Part shown: piece after piece, positions 30,899 to 39,892 of the stretch
Layout of the letters: every line of letters begins with the position of its first letter
Position numbering within the stretch: the stretch's first letter is position 1
Assembly: GCF_026153515.1 (NCBI RefSeq)
Contig: NZ_CP110644.1
Location: 124,001 to 188,000, forward strand
Reading direction: 5' to 3'
Length of the DNA stretch: 64,000 bases
DNA from: Pseudomonas sp. KU26590
GTDB lineage: Bacteria > Pseudomonadota > Gammaproteobacteria > Pseudomonadales > Pseudomonadaceae
Notes under the pieces: model-generated
Database searches by the model: none
What the model saw: only the letters and a program-made list of their open reading frames with translations
What the model was told of the DNA's origin: nothing
Program-made: the position numbers and the translations under genes

Positions 30899-31705
30899 AT
30901 GCAATCCAAACCCCAGCCCGAGGATGACGGGCTCACCATGCAACGTCTGGCGCCCGGTCAGTTCGATGTTGTGCTTGGCTCTCATCCTGCCCGGCGAACC
31001 GCCGCATCCGGCAAGGGCAACTGGCCGTTCAGTAGCATTCTGATCTGCCTCGCGTTGCTGATCGCAATTATCTTTCTTATCGCCCAGATGTTTCGCACAC
31101 CCAAGCCGGCAGCGACGGTCATTCCCGCGCCGCCCATCGCAGAAGTCGTCAGTGAGCCCGAACCGGTACAACCTGTTGCTCAAGTGCGTAACGTCGAACA
31201 AGTCGTTTATATCGCCCCCAAGGCTGATGTCTCGCAGCCCGCCACCGCGCGGCCGCTCGACACCTGCCTGAAAGACGGCAACGTCATCGACCGGGACGTC
31301 ATCAACTGCCGCTTCGGTGACGCCCAGGCCAGCGACGCCCCTGCCGCCCGCCCCCAAGGCATGGTTTCAGACCGCTACCTTGCCAACTACAAGACCGTTG
31401 CCGCCAAGCCCAAAACCGAGCCCGCGCGACGCTATGAAGTGGCAGGCGTGTTCATCCGTGAAATCGACGGCCGCAATCGCTACGAAGCCCGCTATCGCAT
31501 CTACAACAACCACGTTGAGGTCAGCAGCGTGTGCATGAACTTTCTCGCCGACAGCGTGGAGCACCGCGAATGCCGCCGCGCCGCTGCGCCGTACTTCAAA
31601 GACATGTGCAGCGACTGGAGCAAACGCCTCGCCAAAGACAAGAGTGACAAGAACAAACTGGCCCAAGAGCAATACTGCGAAGCCGCGCGGACGTATCAGC
31701 CGTGA
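30899..31705 (+). CDS. Membrane-anchored periplasmic protein with six cysteines, unknown function (copy 1)
   Basis: Not recognised. It has 268 residues: a cytoplasmic N-terminus of about 40, one transmembrane helix (WPFSSILICLALLIAIIFLI), a Pro-rich linker, then a periplasmic domain. Landmarks are LDTCLKDGNVIDRDVINCRFG, PQGMVSDRYLANYK, SSVCMNF, HRECRR, KDMC and QYCEAA, giving six cysteines after the helix that could form three disulfides. The next gene encodes the same pattern, so the two are tandem paralogues. It lies opposite in direction to the helicase gene, 244 bp away. Confidence 0.8.
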   Translation: MQSKPQPEDDGLTMQRLAPGQFDVVLGSHPARRTAASGKGNWPFSSILICLALLIAIIFLIAQMFRTPKPAATVIPAPPIAEVVSEPEPVQPVAQVRNVEQVVYIAPKADVSQPATARPLDTCLKDGNVIDRDVINCRFGDAQASDAPAARPQGMVSDRYLANYKTVAAKPKTEPARRYEVAGVFIREIDGRNRYEARYRIYNNHVEVSSVCMNFLADSVEHRECRRAAAPYFKDMCSDWSKRLAKDKSDKNKLAQEQYCEAARTYQP

Positions 31706-31738
31706 CCTCATGTCTTTGGGTTGACGGGGCCAGAACGG

Positions 31739-32425
31739 ATGAAGCATGACCCGGACGACTGGACGCGCAGCGAGCGTCTGAGTGCTGACGACGATCTCCG
31801 GCCCCGCCGCCGCGTCGTTGCTGGCTCGACGCTGTACCGCAATGTTTTCCTGCTGACGGCCGCCCTTGCCGGCTGTGTTTACCTCTTCCTGCATGAGCGC
31901 CGTCCCGAACAGACTGCGCCTCCGGCCCCTCGCGATATCGAGGTCACGCCAACAACCTTTGAAGCACGCCGCCCTGTCACGCAATCCCGGGCGGACGTCC
32001 CGCAGCCTCTGGCGGATTGCATCAAGGAAGGCAACGTGATTGACGAATCCGTCGTGCGCTGCCGCTTCGGTCAACACCCTCAACCCCGCGATAATCCGCA
32101 AGCGCAGGGAATGGTTTCTGCGGCGTACATGGCAGAGTTCAAAGCGGGCCAGCAGCGGGTCGCCAGACAGCACGAGCAGGTCAGCGAAACACGGCTTGTC
32201 CAGCAGTGGGACGGCAAAGCCTGGTACACCGCGCAATGGCTGGTTCTGGATAATCAGATTGACAGCACCAGCGTCTGCGCCAACCTCAGGCGCGGCTCAA
32301 TCGAGTTCCGTGAGTGCCGCAAGGGCGCGAAGGTCTGGTTCCGGAATGAGTGCCGCAAAGGCGGCGATGACGCTTCCCACCAGCGCTATTGCAGCGCAGC
32401 GAGCGGCTTCAACCCCATGGGCTAG
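31739..32425 (+). CDS. Membrane-anchored periplasmic protein with six cysteines, unknown function (copy 2)
   Basis: A 228-residue paralogue of the protein before it. A transmembrane helix (VFLLTAALAGCVYLFLH) follows a charged N-terminus. The periplasmic part repeats the landmarks LADCIKEGNVIDESVVRCRFG, AQGMVSAAYMAEFK, TSVCANL, FRECRK, RNEC and RYCSAA in the same order, so all six cysteines are kept while the linker has diverged. ATG 31739 was chosen over an upstream TTG. It starts 33 bp after copy 1, so they form an operon. The function is unknown. Confidence 0.78.
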   Translation: MKHDPDDWTRSERLSADDDLRPRRRVVAGSTLYRNVFLLTAALAGCVYLFLHERRPEQTAPPAPRDIEVTPTTFEARRPVTQSRADVPQPLADCIKEGNVIDESVVRCRFGQHPQPRDNPQAQGMVSAAYMAEFKAGQQRVARQHEQVSETRLVQQWDGKAWYTAQWLVLDNQIDSTSVCANLRRGSIEFRECRKGAKVWFRNECRKGGDDASHQRYCSAASGFNPMG

Positions 32426-32521
32426 CAACTTTTTATGCGACGTTGCGATCCTCCCTCCGAATTCATGGTCATACCCTTCGCCAAGCAGAGGCTTTCACGC
32501 CGATCACTTCAGGAAGACCCC

Positions 32522-33241
32522 ATGATTCACACCCGCTACCTGCCGTTTTTGCTCGCTGCCACGATTGCCACGCTTGCGGGGTGCGGCGACAACGACGCCG
32601 ACAAACCCGCTCCGGCCACTGCCGATGCGCGTGGCTTGTCGAAGTCAATGACGGTGGACGTGAGCGGCGCGCTCAATCTGCACTACCAGGCGACGGGGGA
32701 TCAGGTCGGCGTTGGCTTCTTGCCCGGCAAACTGCCCGGCTCCAACTGGCTGACCCTGAGCGCGGACCAGGAAGCCGAAGGCGACCGCAATGAAGTCAGC
32801 ATCGGGCCAATCCTTGGGTTCTCTTTCGACGACCCTGATCAGGAGAAGAAAGCGATCATGTTTCAGGGTGGCCGCGTCGAAGTGGCCCACGATGAAAACA
32901 GCGCTTCCTACGACACCGGTTCGTACTATCAGTATTTCGATGCGGACAAGGGCGGCAACAACAGCAACGTCCAGCTCGTCTTCAGCAAAATCGAGAAACT
33001 CAGCTCCCCCAACAAACTGCTCGACCGCTACCGGTTGATCGGTACGTTTCAGTTCAACGCGGCGCTGTCCCCTGAGCAACCCACCGACGAATGCACACGG
33101 GAAGCCGCTGCGTACGCCGCCGAGCACGGCGAACGCCATCCGGGGTTCGACGCCAAGCTGTGTAATGCGAAGAGCGTTGTGGCGAAGGGCAGCTTCGACA
33201 TCACCCAGGATTTTCCGGTGACCACGAAGGCTGAAGGGTAA
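32522..33241 (+). CDS. Predicted lipoprotein, unknown function
   Basis: A 239-residue protein with a lipoprotein signal: LLAATIATLAGC, where Cys is near residue 20 and is followed by GDNDADKP. The Asp at +3 rather than +2 leaves the final membrane open. The body looks like beta strands with acidic turns (GVGFLPGKLPGSNWLTLSA, VQLVFSKIEKL) and has a late Cys pair in TDECTREAAAYAAEHG and DAKLCNAKS. AGGAAG lies just before ATG 32522. It follows the two cysteine-rich paralogues in the same direction and may share their operon; no sequence kinship to them was seen. Confidence 0.75.
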   Translation: MIHTRYLPFLLAATIATLAGCGDNDADKPAPATADARGLSKSMTVDVSGALNLHYQATGDQVGVGFLPGKLPGSNWLTLSADQEAEGDRNEVSIGPILGFSFDDPDQEKKAIMFQGGRVEVAHDENSASYDTGSYYQYFDADKGGNNSNVQLVFSKIEKLSSPNKLLDRYRLIGTFQFNAALSPEQPTDECTREAAAYAAEHGERHPGFDAKLCNAKSVVAKGSFDITQDFPVTTKAEG

Positions 33242-33309
33242 ATCTATCCGTCCGCAGTGCTTGTTCGCCTACGGCAAGAGCCCGACTCGCTGACTGAACC
33301 GCATTTACT

Positions 33310-33396
33310 GTAGGAGCGCGCTTGCCCGCGATAGCAATCTGTCAGCTTCCATCTTCGTCGCAAATACACCGTGATCGCGGGCAAGCGCGCTCCTAC
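33310..33396. repeat. REPIN of the GCGCTTGCCCGCGA family
   Basis: Two inverted heads (GTAGGAGCGCGCTTGCCCGC; GCGGGCAAGCGCGCTCCTAC) enclose about 45 bp between convergent genes. Confidence 0.92.
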
Positions 33397-33464
33397 AAGG
33401 GATTGGTGTCAAGACTGCCGCGTGCATATGCCCCAAACTTCTGACGGCATAAACACCCGCCAAC

Positions 33465-33493
33465 AAAAAACCGCCCCGAAGGGCGGTTTTTTT
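33465..33493. terminator. Bidirectional terminator, pckA and lipoprotein gene
   Basis: CCGCCC and GGGCGG enclose CGAA, with A6 before and T7 after, so it can stop transcription from both sides. It ends 16 bp past the pckA stop. Confidence 0.9.
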
Positions 33494-33508
33494 AAGCAGG
33501 CTCCGATC

Positions 33509-35050
33509 TTACAGCTTCGGACCCGCTGCCTTGATCGCGTCGCTCACTTCGAACTTCTTGAAGTTCTCGATGAACAGGCCGGCCAATGCTTTGGCTGCTT
33601 CGTCGTACGCCGCCTTGTCAGCCCAGGTATTACGTGGGTTGAGCAGTACGGTTTCAACACCCGGCACGGAAGTCGGGACATCCAGGTTGACGGTGTCGAG
33701 GTGCTCGGTTGCTGCACCGATCAACGCGCCGCTCTGAATGGCCGCGATGACGCCACGGGTGGTCGGAATGTTGAAGCGCTTGCCGACACCGTAGCCGCCG
33801 CCGGTCCAGCCGGTGTTGACCAGGTAGACCTTGGAGCCGAAACCGCGGATGCGCTTGATCAGCAGCTCTGCGTATTCGCCAGCAGGGCGCGGGAAGAACG
33901 GTGCGCCGAAGCAGGTTGAGAACGTCGACTTGATGCCAGAGCCCGAACCCATTTCAGTGGAGCCGACCAGTGCGGTGTAACCCGACAGGAAGTGGTAGGC
34001 CGCTTGTTCTTCGCTGAGGATCGACACCGGTGGCAGCACGCCGGTCAGGTCACAGGTCAGGAAGATCACCGCGTTTGGCTCGCCGCCCAGGTTCTTCTCG
34101 GAGCGTTTTTCAACGTGCTCAAGCGGGTAAGCGGCGCGGCTGTTCTGGGTCAGGCTGCTGTCGGCATAGTCGGCATGACCGGCTGCGTCCAGCACCACGT
34201 TTTCCAGAACGGCGCCGTGCTTGATGGCCTTCCAGATAACCGGCTCGTTCTTCTCGGAGAGGTCGATGCACTTGGCATAGCAACCGCCTTCGATGTTGAA
34301 GACAACGCCTTCGCCCCAGCCGTGCTCGTCGTCACCGATCAGGTAACGGGTCTCGTCGGCGGACAGCGTGGTTTTACCCGTGCCGGACAGACCGAAGAAC
34401 AGCGTCACGTCACCGTCTTCACCGATGTTGGCCGCGCAGTGCATTGGCAGCACGTCGGAGGCCGGCAGCAGGAAGTTCTGCACCGAGAACATGGCTTTCT
34501 TCATTTCACCGGCGTAACGCATACCGGCAATGAGGACCTTCTTCTGGGCGAAGTTGATGATGACGCAACCGTCGGAGTTGGTGCCGTCACGCTCAGGCAC
34601 GCACTCGAAGTTGGCCACGTTGAGCACTTGCCACTCTTCACGACCGGCCGGGTTGTACTGGGCCGGATTGATGAACAGGCAGAGACCGAAAAGGTTCTGC
34701 CAGGCAGTCTGCGTGGTCATCTTGACCGCGAGGTAGTGGTCTTCGGCTGCGCCTACGTGAACGTGGGAAACGAAGTGTTCCTGGGCGTTGTTGAACGCCT
34801 CGACACGCGCCCACAGGGCGTCGAACTTGTCGGCCGGGAACTTGCGGTTGATCGGGCCCCAGGCGATCGCGGCCTGAGTGGTCGGTTCATCAACGATGAA
34901 GCGGTCGACAGGCGAGCGGCCTGTACGGTGGCCTGTTTCCACGACGAGTGCGCCAGTATCGGACAGCACGCCTTCTTCGCGTTTGAGGGCTTCTTTAACC
35001 AGATCGTCGACACTGAGATCGGTGTGAACGGCGTTATTGGCTTGCGTCAT
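33509..35050 (-). CDS. pckA: Phosphoenolpyruvate carboxykinase (ATP)
   Basis: A 513-residue enzyme making PEP from oxaloacetate for gluconeogenesis. The kinase-1a P-loop is [11 protein letters not shown], the metal-binding and catalytic loops are in [17 protein letters not shown] and [14 protein letters not shown], and the oxaloacetate-side sequence [12 protein letters not shown] is near the N-terminus. ATG 35050 gives the normal length of the family; extension upstream adds unrelated residues. It is a lone gene with its own terminator. Confidence 0.97.
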   Translation of the reverse strand: MTQANNAVHTDLSVDDLVKEALKREEGVLSDTGALVVETGHRTGRSPVDRFIVDEPTTQAAIAWGPINRKFPADKFDALWARVEAFNNAQEHFVSHVHVGAAEDHYLAVKMTTQTAWQNLFGLCLFINPAQYNPAGREEWQVLNVANFECVPERDGTNSDGCVIINFAQKKVLIAGMRYAGEMKKAMFSVQNFLLPASDVLPMHCAANIGEDGDVTLFFGLSGTGKTTLSADETRYLIGDDEHGWGEGVVFNIEGGCYAKCIDLSEKNEPVIWKAIKHGAVLENVVLDAAGHADYADSSLTQNSRAAYPLEHVEKRSEKNLGGEPNAVIFLTCDLTGVLPPVSILSEEQAAYHFLSGYTALVGSTEMGSGSGIKSTFSTCFGAPFFPRPAGEYAELLIKRIRGFGSKVYLVNTGWTGGGYGVGKRFNIPTTRGVIAAIQSGALIGAATEHLDTVNLDVPTSVPGVETVLLNPRNTWADKAAYDEAAKALAGLFIENFKKFEVSDAIKAAGPKL

Positions 35051-35241
35051 GAGATTCCCCGTCGGCTCGATGGCCGAGTGCTCCAAACGTTTTGTAGTAG
35101 AAAAACCAACACTACTACAGCTAAAAAGTGGCCGGATTATGCCAGAAAAGCCCAAAAAAGGTAGGGCCCTCCTGTCAGAACTACATGAAGAAGAGTCAAG
35201 CGGGCCGGGCGGAAAGCTTTCAGCGCAGAGCCCGCACTACA

Positions 35242-36144
35242 TTAATGGCGGGTATCGGAAGGGGTATCGACCCCTCCCCCTGCAAACAGCTGCGCTACAT
35301 CGGTTGCATCGAACAGATAGCGCTGATTGCAGAACTGGCAGTCGATCTCGACCGCACCGTGATGCTCGATCACCAACTGCTGAGCATCTTCCAGACCAAG
35401 ACTGACCAACGCATTGCCAGAACGTTCGCGCGAGCAGCTGCAACGGAACACCAGCGGCTGGACGTCGAACATGCGCACGACGTCTTCGTGGAACAGCCGT
35501 TTCAACACGGTTTCGTTGGTCAGGCTGAGCAGCTCTTCGGCGGTCAGGGTGTCGACCAGCACATTGACATGCTGCCAGCTGGCGTCGCGCTCTTCTTGAT
35601 CTTTCAGTTTCTCAGCCGGCAACTGTTGCAGCAGCAGCCCGCGCGCGCGCTTGCCGTCGGCCTTGATCCAGAAGCGCGTCGGCAACTGCTCCGACATCAC
35701 AAAATACTCGGACAGGCACGCCGACAGGTCGACGCCGTCCAGGCCCACGATGCCCTGATAGCGTTTGCCCTGACGCGGGTCGATGGTCATGGTCAGGTCA
35801 CCCTCGGGCATCAGGTCGAGCAGCGTGGCGTCGGGCGTGACCAGGGTTTCGTCGTAGCGCGCGATGCCGCGCAATTCACGCTCGCTGGAGCACTCGACCA
35901 TCAGCAGCGACACCGGTCCAGGCGAGCGGGCCTGCAAGACCAGAAGACCGTCGAACTTCAGCGTGCCCACCAACAGCGCAGCGGCGGCGAGCATTTCGCC
36001 GAGCAACTGAGCGACTGGCTCGGGATACGGGTGCTTGGCAAGCACCTCGGCGTAGCTGCGCTCAAGGGCCACGAGCTCGCCGCGAACGTCGCTCTCGTCA
36101 AAGATAAAGCGCTGGGTGTAATCGGTGTCCGGAAAATCAGGCAT
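35242..36144 (-). CDS. hslO: Redox-regulated chaperone Hsp33
   Basis: A 300-residue chaperone switched on by oxidation. The N-terminal core includes [21 protein letters not shown]. The C-terminal zinc switch is CSCSRE then CQFC about 30 residues on, the CxC...CxxC pattern whose disulfides activate it. ATG 36144 ([11 protein letters not shown]) fits the family start better than a TTG 27 bases upstream. It is divergent from the PAP2 gene. Confidence 0.95.
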   Translation of the reverse strand: MPDFPDTDYTQRFIFDESDVRGELVALERSYAEVLAKHPYPEPVAQLLGEMLAAAALLVGTLKFDGLLVLQARSPGPVSLLMVECSSERELRGIARYDETLVTPDATLLDLMPEGDLTMTIDPRQGKRYQGIVGLDGVDLSACLSEYFVMSEQLPTRFWIKADGKRARGLLLQQLPAEKLKDQEERDASWQHVNVLVDTLTAEELLSLTNETVLKRLFHEDVVRMFDVQPLVFRCSCSRERSGNALVSLGLEDAQQLVIEHHGAVEIDCQFCNQRYLFDATDVAQLFAGGGVDTPSDTRH

Positions 36145-36242
36145 AGGAGAAGGTATCTGAATAGATGACAAAATGATGACAAGCGCCTATAAAGCGCGGT
36201 TTCGCACCGCTTGGTGCACTGTCATGCCGATGGGGGCATTTT

Positions 36243-37052
36243 ATGGACTATCCCGCATTGTTCCAACCCAGGTGGAACGCCAAAAAATTCTTGCTGTGTA
36301 ATCTGGGGGCGCTGGCACTGCTGCTGCTGTGGATCTGGCCCACGGGCCACGCGGCTTTCACTCACTTCGACGAGGGCCTGTTTCACCTCCTGAACCGCCC
36401 GCTCCTGCAAAACAAAGCGTGGCTGTGGATCTGGACGATTGCCAGTATGCGGCCCTTCGATATCGTCGTCGGCCTGGTTCTACTCACGCTGCTTATAAAG
36501 GGCGACTGGGTGTTCAAATCCTTACAAACGCGTGCCGCACTGATCGGCTTTGTGCTGACGCTGATCCTGCTGCTGGTCATCCGGACGGTGTTTTCCAAGA
36601 TCATCGACCACAGCGCGCTGCAACATGACAGCGCGTCGGTGATGATCCCTGATGCCATCAAGCTCAGCGAGATATTCCCGGAGCTGGAAGACAAGTGGCA
36701 GCTCAAGGACCGTTCCAGCCAGAGTTTTCCGGGCGACCACGCCTCGGTGCTGTTGATCTGGGCGATGTTCATGAGCGTCTACAGCCGCACAGCAGGCCAG
36801 CGCGTGGTCATCTGGGCGCTGGCGTTCCTGTTCATGATGCCGCGCCTGGTCGCCGGCGCACATTGGGGTCAGGACGATTACATTGGCGGCGTGATGATCG
36901 CGTTGCTCGCGCTGGCCTGGAGCTGCTACACCCCGTTCGTGGCCACCGCTAGCGGATTCCTGTTTCGACTGACTGCACCCGTCTTCAATGTGCTGGGCCG
37001 CCTACCGTTACTCAAATGCCTGAGCATCATGAAGCAGGGCTCTCATTTGTAA
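36243..37052 (+). CDS. PAP2-family membrane phosphatase (LpxT/LpxE-like)
   Basis: A 269-residue inner-membrane protein with about six hydrophobic helices. The phosphatase signature is seen as SFPGDHAS (motif 2, catalytic His) and RLVAGAHWGQDD (motif 3, R-x5-H-x3-D). This order and the SFPGDHA form recall lipid A phosphotransferases and undecaprenyl-pyrophosphate phosphatases, so lipid A or a lipid carrier is the probable substrate. The exact target is not shown. Confidence 0.8.
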   Translation: MDYPALFQPRWNAKKFLLCNLGALALLLLWIWPTGHAAFTHFDEGLFHLLNRPLLQNKAWLWIWTIASMRPFDIVVGLVLLTLLIKGDWVFKSLQTRAALIGFVLTLILLLVIRTVFSKIIDHSALQHDSASVMIPDAIKLSEIFPELEDKWQLKDRSSQSFPGDHASVLLIWAMFMSVYSRTAGQRVVIWALAFLFMMPRLVAGAHWGQDDYIGGVMIALLALAWSCYTPFVATASGFLFRLTAPVFNVLGRLPLLKCLSIMKQGSHL

Positions 37053-37117
37053 GCTGCCTGTCGCGACTGAGCAGTCCGGGGTCGACGAATTCGCGACCCT
37101 GGAAAACGGCGAGATCG

Positions 37118-37519
37118 TCAGTCGTCACTCGAGCGAAAATGAAACAACTGCCGACGCTGCTTTTTGGTCGGCCTGCCGTCGGTGGTGACGCCAAGGCTAC
37201 CGGCCTTGCGCATCTCGGCGGCTTGCTCGCGTTTGGCGAGGCTCTCCGGGGTTTCGCTGTACAGCAACTGAGCCTCGGGGGCACCACGGCGGACAATCGA
37301 CAACGCCTGAACCACCACGGTCCGCTCATCGAAGCCCGCCCTGATCTGCAACTCATCCCCTACGCGCGGCTCTTTTCCCGGCTTGCAACGCTCGCCGCGG
37401 CAATGAACCTTGCCGCTTTCAATGGCCGCTTTCGCCAGCGCACGCGTCTTGAAGAAGCGCGCCGCCCAAAGCCATTTGTCCAGACGGACTTTGTCGTCCT
37501 CGTCTGACTTCTGTGTCAT
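37118..37519 (-). CDS. hslR: Ribosome-associated heat shock protein Hsp15
   Basis: A 133-residue S4-domain RNA-binding protein. The S4 motif is VRLDKWLWAARFFKTRALAKAAIESGKVHC, and the basic tail (GRPTKKQRRQLFHF) is typical. Hsp15 binds free 50S subunits carrying a nascent chain and rescues stalled ribosomes. It is divergent from rimA across a 118-bp gap. Confidence 0.92.
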   Translation of the reverse strand: MTQKSDEDDKVRLDKWLWAARFFKTRALAKAAIESGKVHCRGERCKPGKEPRVGDELQIRAGFDERTVVVQALSIVRRGAPEAQLLYSETPESLAKREQAAEMRKAGSLGVTTDGRPTKKQRRQLFHFRSSDD

Positions 37520-37637
37520 CTGAATTCCTCAATCGTGTGATGGTCAGAATCGTACTACGTCACGCCGGGGACGCAGTAACCGCCACCCTCGTTTACACTG
37601 CCCACCAAGACTAAAGCACCGGTATCAGGAGAACGAC

Positions 37638-38411
37638 GTGACAGACTTCCCAACGTCATTGACTGGTGGGTGCCAGGGCTGCAGAGAAAGCTCCGCGCTG
37701 GATCTCGAATTTGAATTCGCCTATCAGCCTATCGTGGATATCCGCGACCGTTCGGTGTTTGCCCATGAAGCGTTGGTACGTGGGGTCAACGGCGAGGGGG
37801 CGCTGTCCGTCCTGAGCCGGGTTGACGACACCAACCGTTACCGTTTCGATCAATTGTGCCGAACCCGCGCGATTTCAACCGCCGCCCGGTTGGGAATGGA
37901 CGAATACCTGTCGATCAACTTCCTGCCCAATGCGGTGTATCGCCCCGAACTGTGCATTCGCAGCACCCTTGAAGCGGCCCGCGCTCACAACTTTCCGCTG
38001 GACCGGCTGATCTTCGAGACCGTCGAAACCGAGCACGTGTGCAGCAACAGCCACCTGACCAACATTCTTCGCGAGTACCGCCAGTTTGGCTTCAAGACCG
38101 CCATCGACGACTTCGGCGCCGGGCACTCGGGGCTGACCTTGCTCGCCGACTTTCAGCCTGACTTGATAAAGCTCGACATGGCGCTGGTGCGCAACGTCCA
38201 TCTGGATCCCGCACGGCAGGCCATCGTGCGCGGCATTGTCACAATGTGTACGGACCTGAACGTTACAGTGATCGCCGAAGGCATCGAAGATGCTGGCGAA
38301 CGAGACTTCCTCGCCGACTGCGGCATTTACCTCATGCAAGGCTACTGGTTCGCCAAGCCTGCATTCCAGGCGCTGGCGCACATTGAAGCCGGCGCCTGGC
38401 AGAACGTGTAA
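37638..38411 (+). CDS. rimA: EAL-domain c-di-GMP phosphodiesterase RimA
   Basis: A 257-residue stand-alone EAL domain. All catalytic pieces are visible: HEALVRG (EAL), SINFLPNA with the metal-binding Asn, FETVE, DDFGAGHSGL, IKLDMAL with the Lys, AEGIED and QGYWFAKP. It should cut c-di-GMP to pGpG. It leads the rimABK operon; in P. fluorescens RimA and c-di-GMP tune the RimK ligase (recalled). It starts with GTG 37638, AGGAG 7 nt upstream. Confidence 0.92.
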   Translation: MTDFPTSLTGGCQGCRESSALDLEFEFAYQPIVDIRDRSVFAHEALVRGVNGEGALSVLSRVDDTNRYRFDQLCRTRAISTAARLGMDEYLSINFLPNAVYRPELCIRSTLEAARAHNFPLDRLIFETVETEHVCSNSHLTNILREYRQFGFKTAIDDFGAGHSGLTLLADFQPDLIKLDMALVRNVHLDPARQAIVRGIVTMCTDLNVTVIAEGIEDAGERDFLADCGIYLMQGYWFAKPAFQALAHIEAGAWQNV

Positions 38412-38426
38412 ACCAATGGATATGCT

Positions 38427-38909
38427 TTGAAAACATTTGATCATCTGACAGTCATCGGCCTTCGCGAATGGGTGGCGCTGCCCCATTTAGGGGTCGCCGG
38501 TCTGCGCGCGAAAATCGACACCGGCGCCAGCACTTCCAGCCTGCACGCGACTGAAATCGAGCCGTTCGAACGGGACGGTGAGAAATGGGTGCGCTTCAAC
38601 GCTCATCTGGGCACGGTGGTGCAGCTGCGTCACCGTCGCTGTGAGGCTCAACTGGTGGCGATGAAAACCATTAAAAGCTCCAACGGCCACGCCCAGGTTC
38701 GCTACGTCATTCGCACGACGCTGGCGCTGGGGGATCGTGTCTGGCCGGTGGAATTCACGCTGGCCTGCCGCAAGGCCATGCGTTACCGCTTGCTGCTGGG
38801 TTCCAAAGCCCTGATTGACGGCCAATTGGTGGTCAATCCGGGTGTTACATATATTCAGGACAAGCCGGTGTTCCCGGCTTCAAATCTCTCTGTCACAGGT
38901 GCTGCATGA
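38427..38909 (+). CDS. rimB: Retropepsin-like aspartic protease RimB
   Basis: A 160-residue protein of the RimK-linked retropepsin family. The active-site block is [14 protein letters not shown], with the DTGA Asp, and the flap-side segment is [14 protein letters not shown]. It starts with TTG 38427, the only fitting start, with a weak ribosome binding site; it is 15 bp after rimA and overlaps rimK by 4 bp (ATGA). RimB is thought to trim the glutamate tails that RimK adds. Confidence 0.9.
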   Translation: MKTFDHLTVIGLREWVALPHLGVAGLRAKIDTGASTSSLHATEIEPFERDGEKWVRFNAHLGTVVQLRHRRCEAQLVAMKTIKSSNGHAQVRYVIRTTLALGDRVWPVEFTLACRKAMRYRLLLGSKALIDGQLVVNPGVTYIQDKPVFPASNLSVTGAA

Positions 38910-39811
38910 AGATCGCTGTGCTTTCGCGAAACCCGCGTCTGTATTCAACTCGTCGTCTGGTCGAAGCTGGGATTCAGCGCGGCCATGAGGTCGTGGTGGT
39001 CGATACCCTGCGCGCCTATATGAACATTGCCAGTCATAAGCCGCAGATTCACTACCGAGGTAAACCCCTGGAAGGCTTTGATGCGGTGATACCCCGCATC
39101 GGCGCCTCCGTGACCTTCTACGGCTGTGCCGTGCTGCGTCAGTTTGAAATGATGGGCGTGTTCCCGCTCAATGAATCGGTCGCCATCGCGCGCTCCCGTG
39201 ACAAGCTGCGCTCGCTCCAGCTTTTGTCACGTCGAGGCATTGGCTTGCCCGTCACCGGCTTTGCTCACTCACCGGACGACATCCCTGACCTGATCCAGAT
39301 GGTCAACGGCGCACCTCTGGTGATCAAAGTGCTCGAAGGCACGCAAGGTATCGGCGTGGTGCTGTGCGAAACCGCGACCGCGGCTGAATCCGTGATCGAG
39401 GCCTTCATGGGGCTCAAGCAGGACATCATGGTGCAGGAGTACATCAAGGAAGCCGGTGGCGCCGATATCCGCTGTTTCGTGGTGGGTGACAAGGTCATTG
39501 CGTCGATGAAGCGTCAGGCGAAGCCCGGGGAATTCCGCTCCAACCTGCATCGCGGCGGCACCGCCAGCCTGATCAAGATCACCCCGGAAGAGCGCATGAC
39601 GGCCATTCGCGCGGCCAAGGTCATGGGCCTGAGTGTCGCGGGCGTCGATATCCTGCGTTCCAACCACGGGCCTCTGGTGATGGAGGTGAACTCATCGCCC
39701 GGTCTTGAAGGCATTGAAACCACCACCGGCAAGGATGTCGCGGGGATAATAATCGAGTACATCGAGAAAAACGGCGGCCCGCACATGACCCGCACCAAGG
39801 GCAAGGGCTAA
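38906..39811 (+). CDS. rimK: Ribosomal protein S6-L-glutamate ligase RimK
   Basis: A 301-residue ATP-grasp ligase that adds glutamates to the C-terminus of ribosomal protein S6. Motifs: N-terminal [18 protein letters not shown], the ATP-grasp lysine segments [15 protein letters not shown] and [16 protein letters not shown], and the metal-binding [14 protein letters not shown]. It is the last gene of the operon and is translationally coupled to rimB. Confidence 0.97.
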   Translation: MKIAVLSRNPRLYSTRRLVEAGIQRGHEVVVVDTLRAYMNIASHKPQIHYRGKPLEGFDAVIPRIGASVTFYGCAVLRQFEMMGVFPLNESVAIARSRDKLRSLQLLSRRGIGLPVTGFAHSPDDIPDLIQMVNGAPLVIKVLEGTQGIGVVLCETATAAESVIEAFMGLKQDIMVQEYIKEAGGADIRCFVVGDKVIASMKRQAKPGEFRSNLHRGGTASLIKITPEERMTAIRAAKVMGLSVAGVDILRSNHGPLVMEVNSSPGLEGIETTTGKDVAGIIIEYIEKNGGPHMTRTKGKG

Positions 39812-39892
39812 CGCGCAAGCGGGTTTCTGCAAGGAGGTCGTCGCTGCGAGCAAGTCGCTCGGCTGTGGCCTCCAGGCAGAATCAGTAACGAA

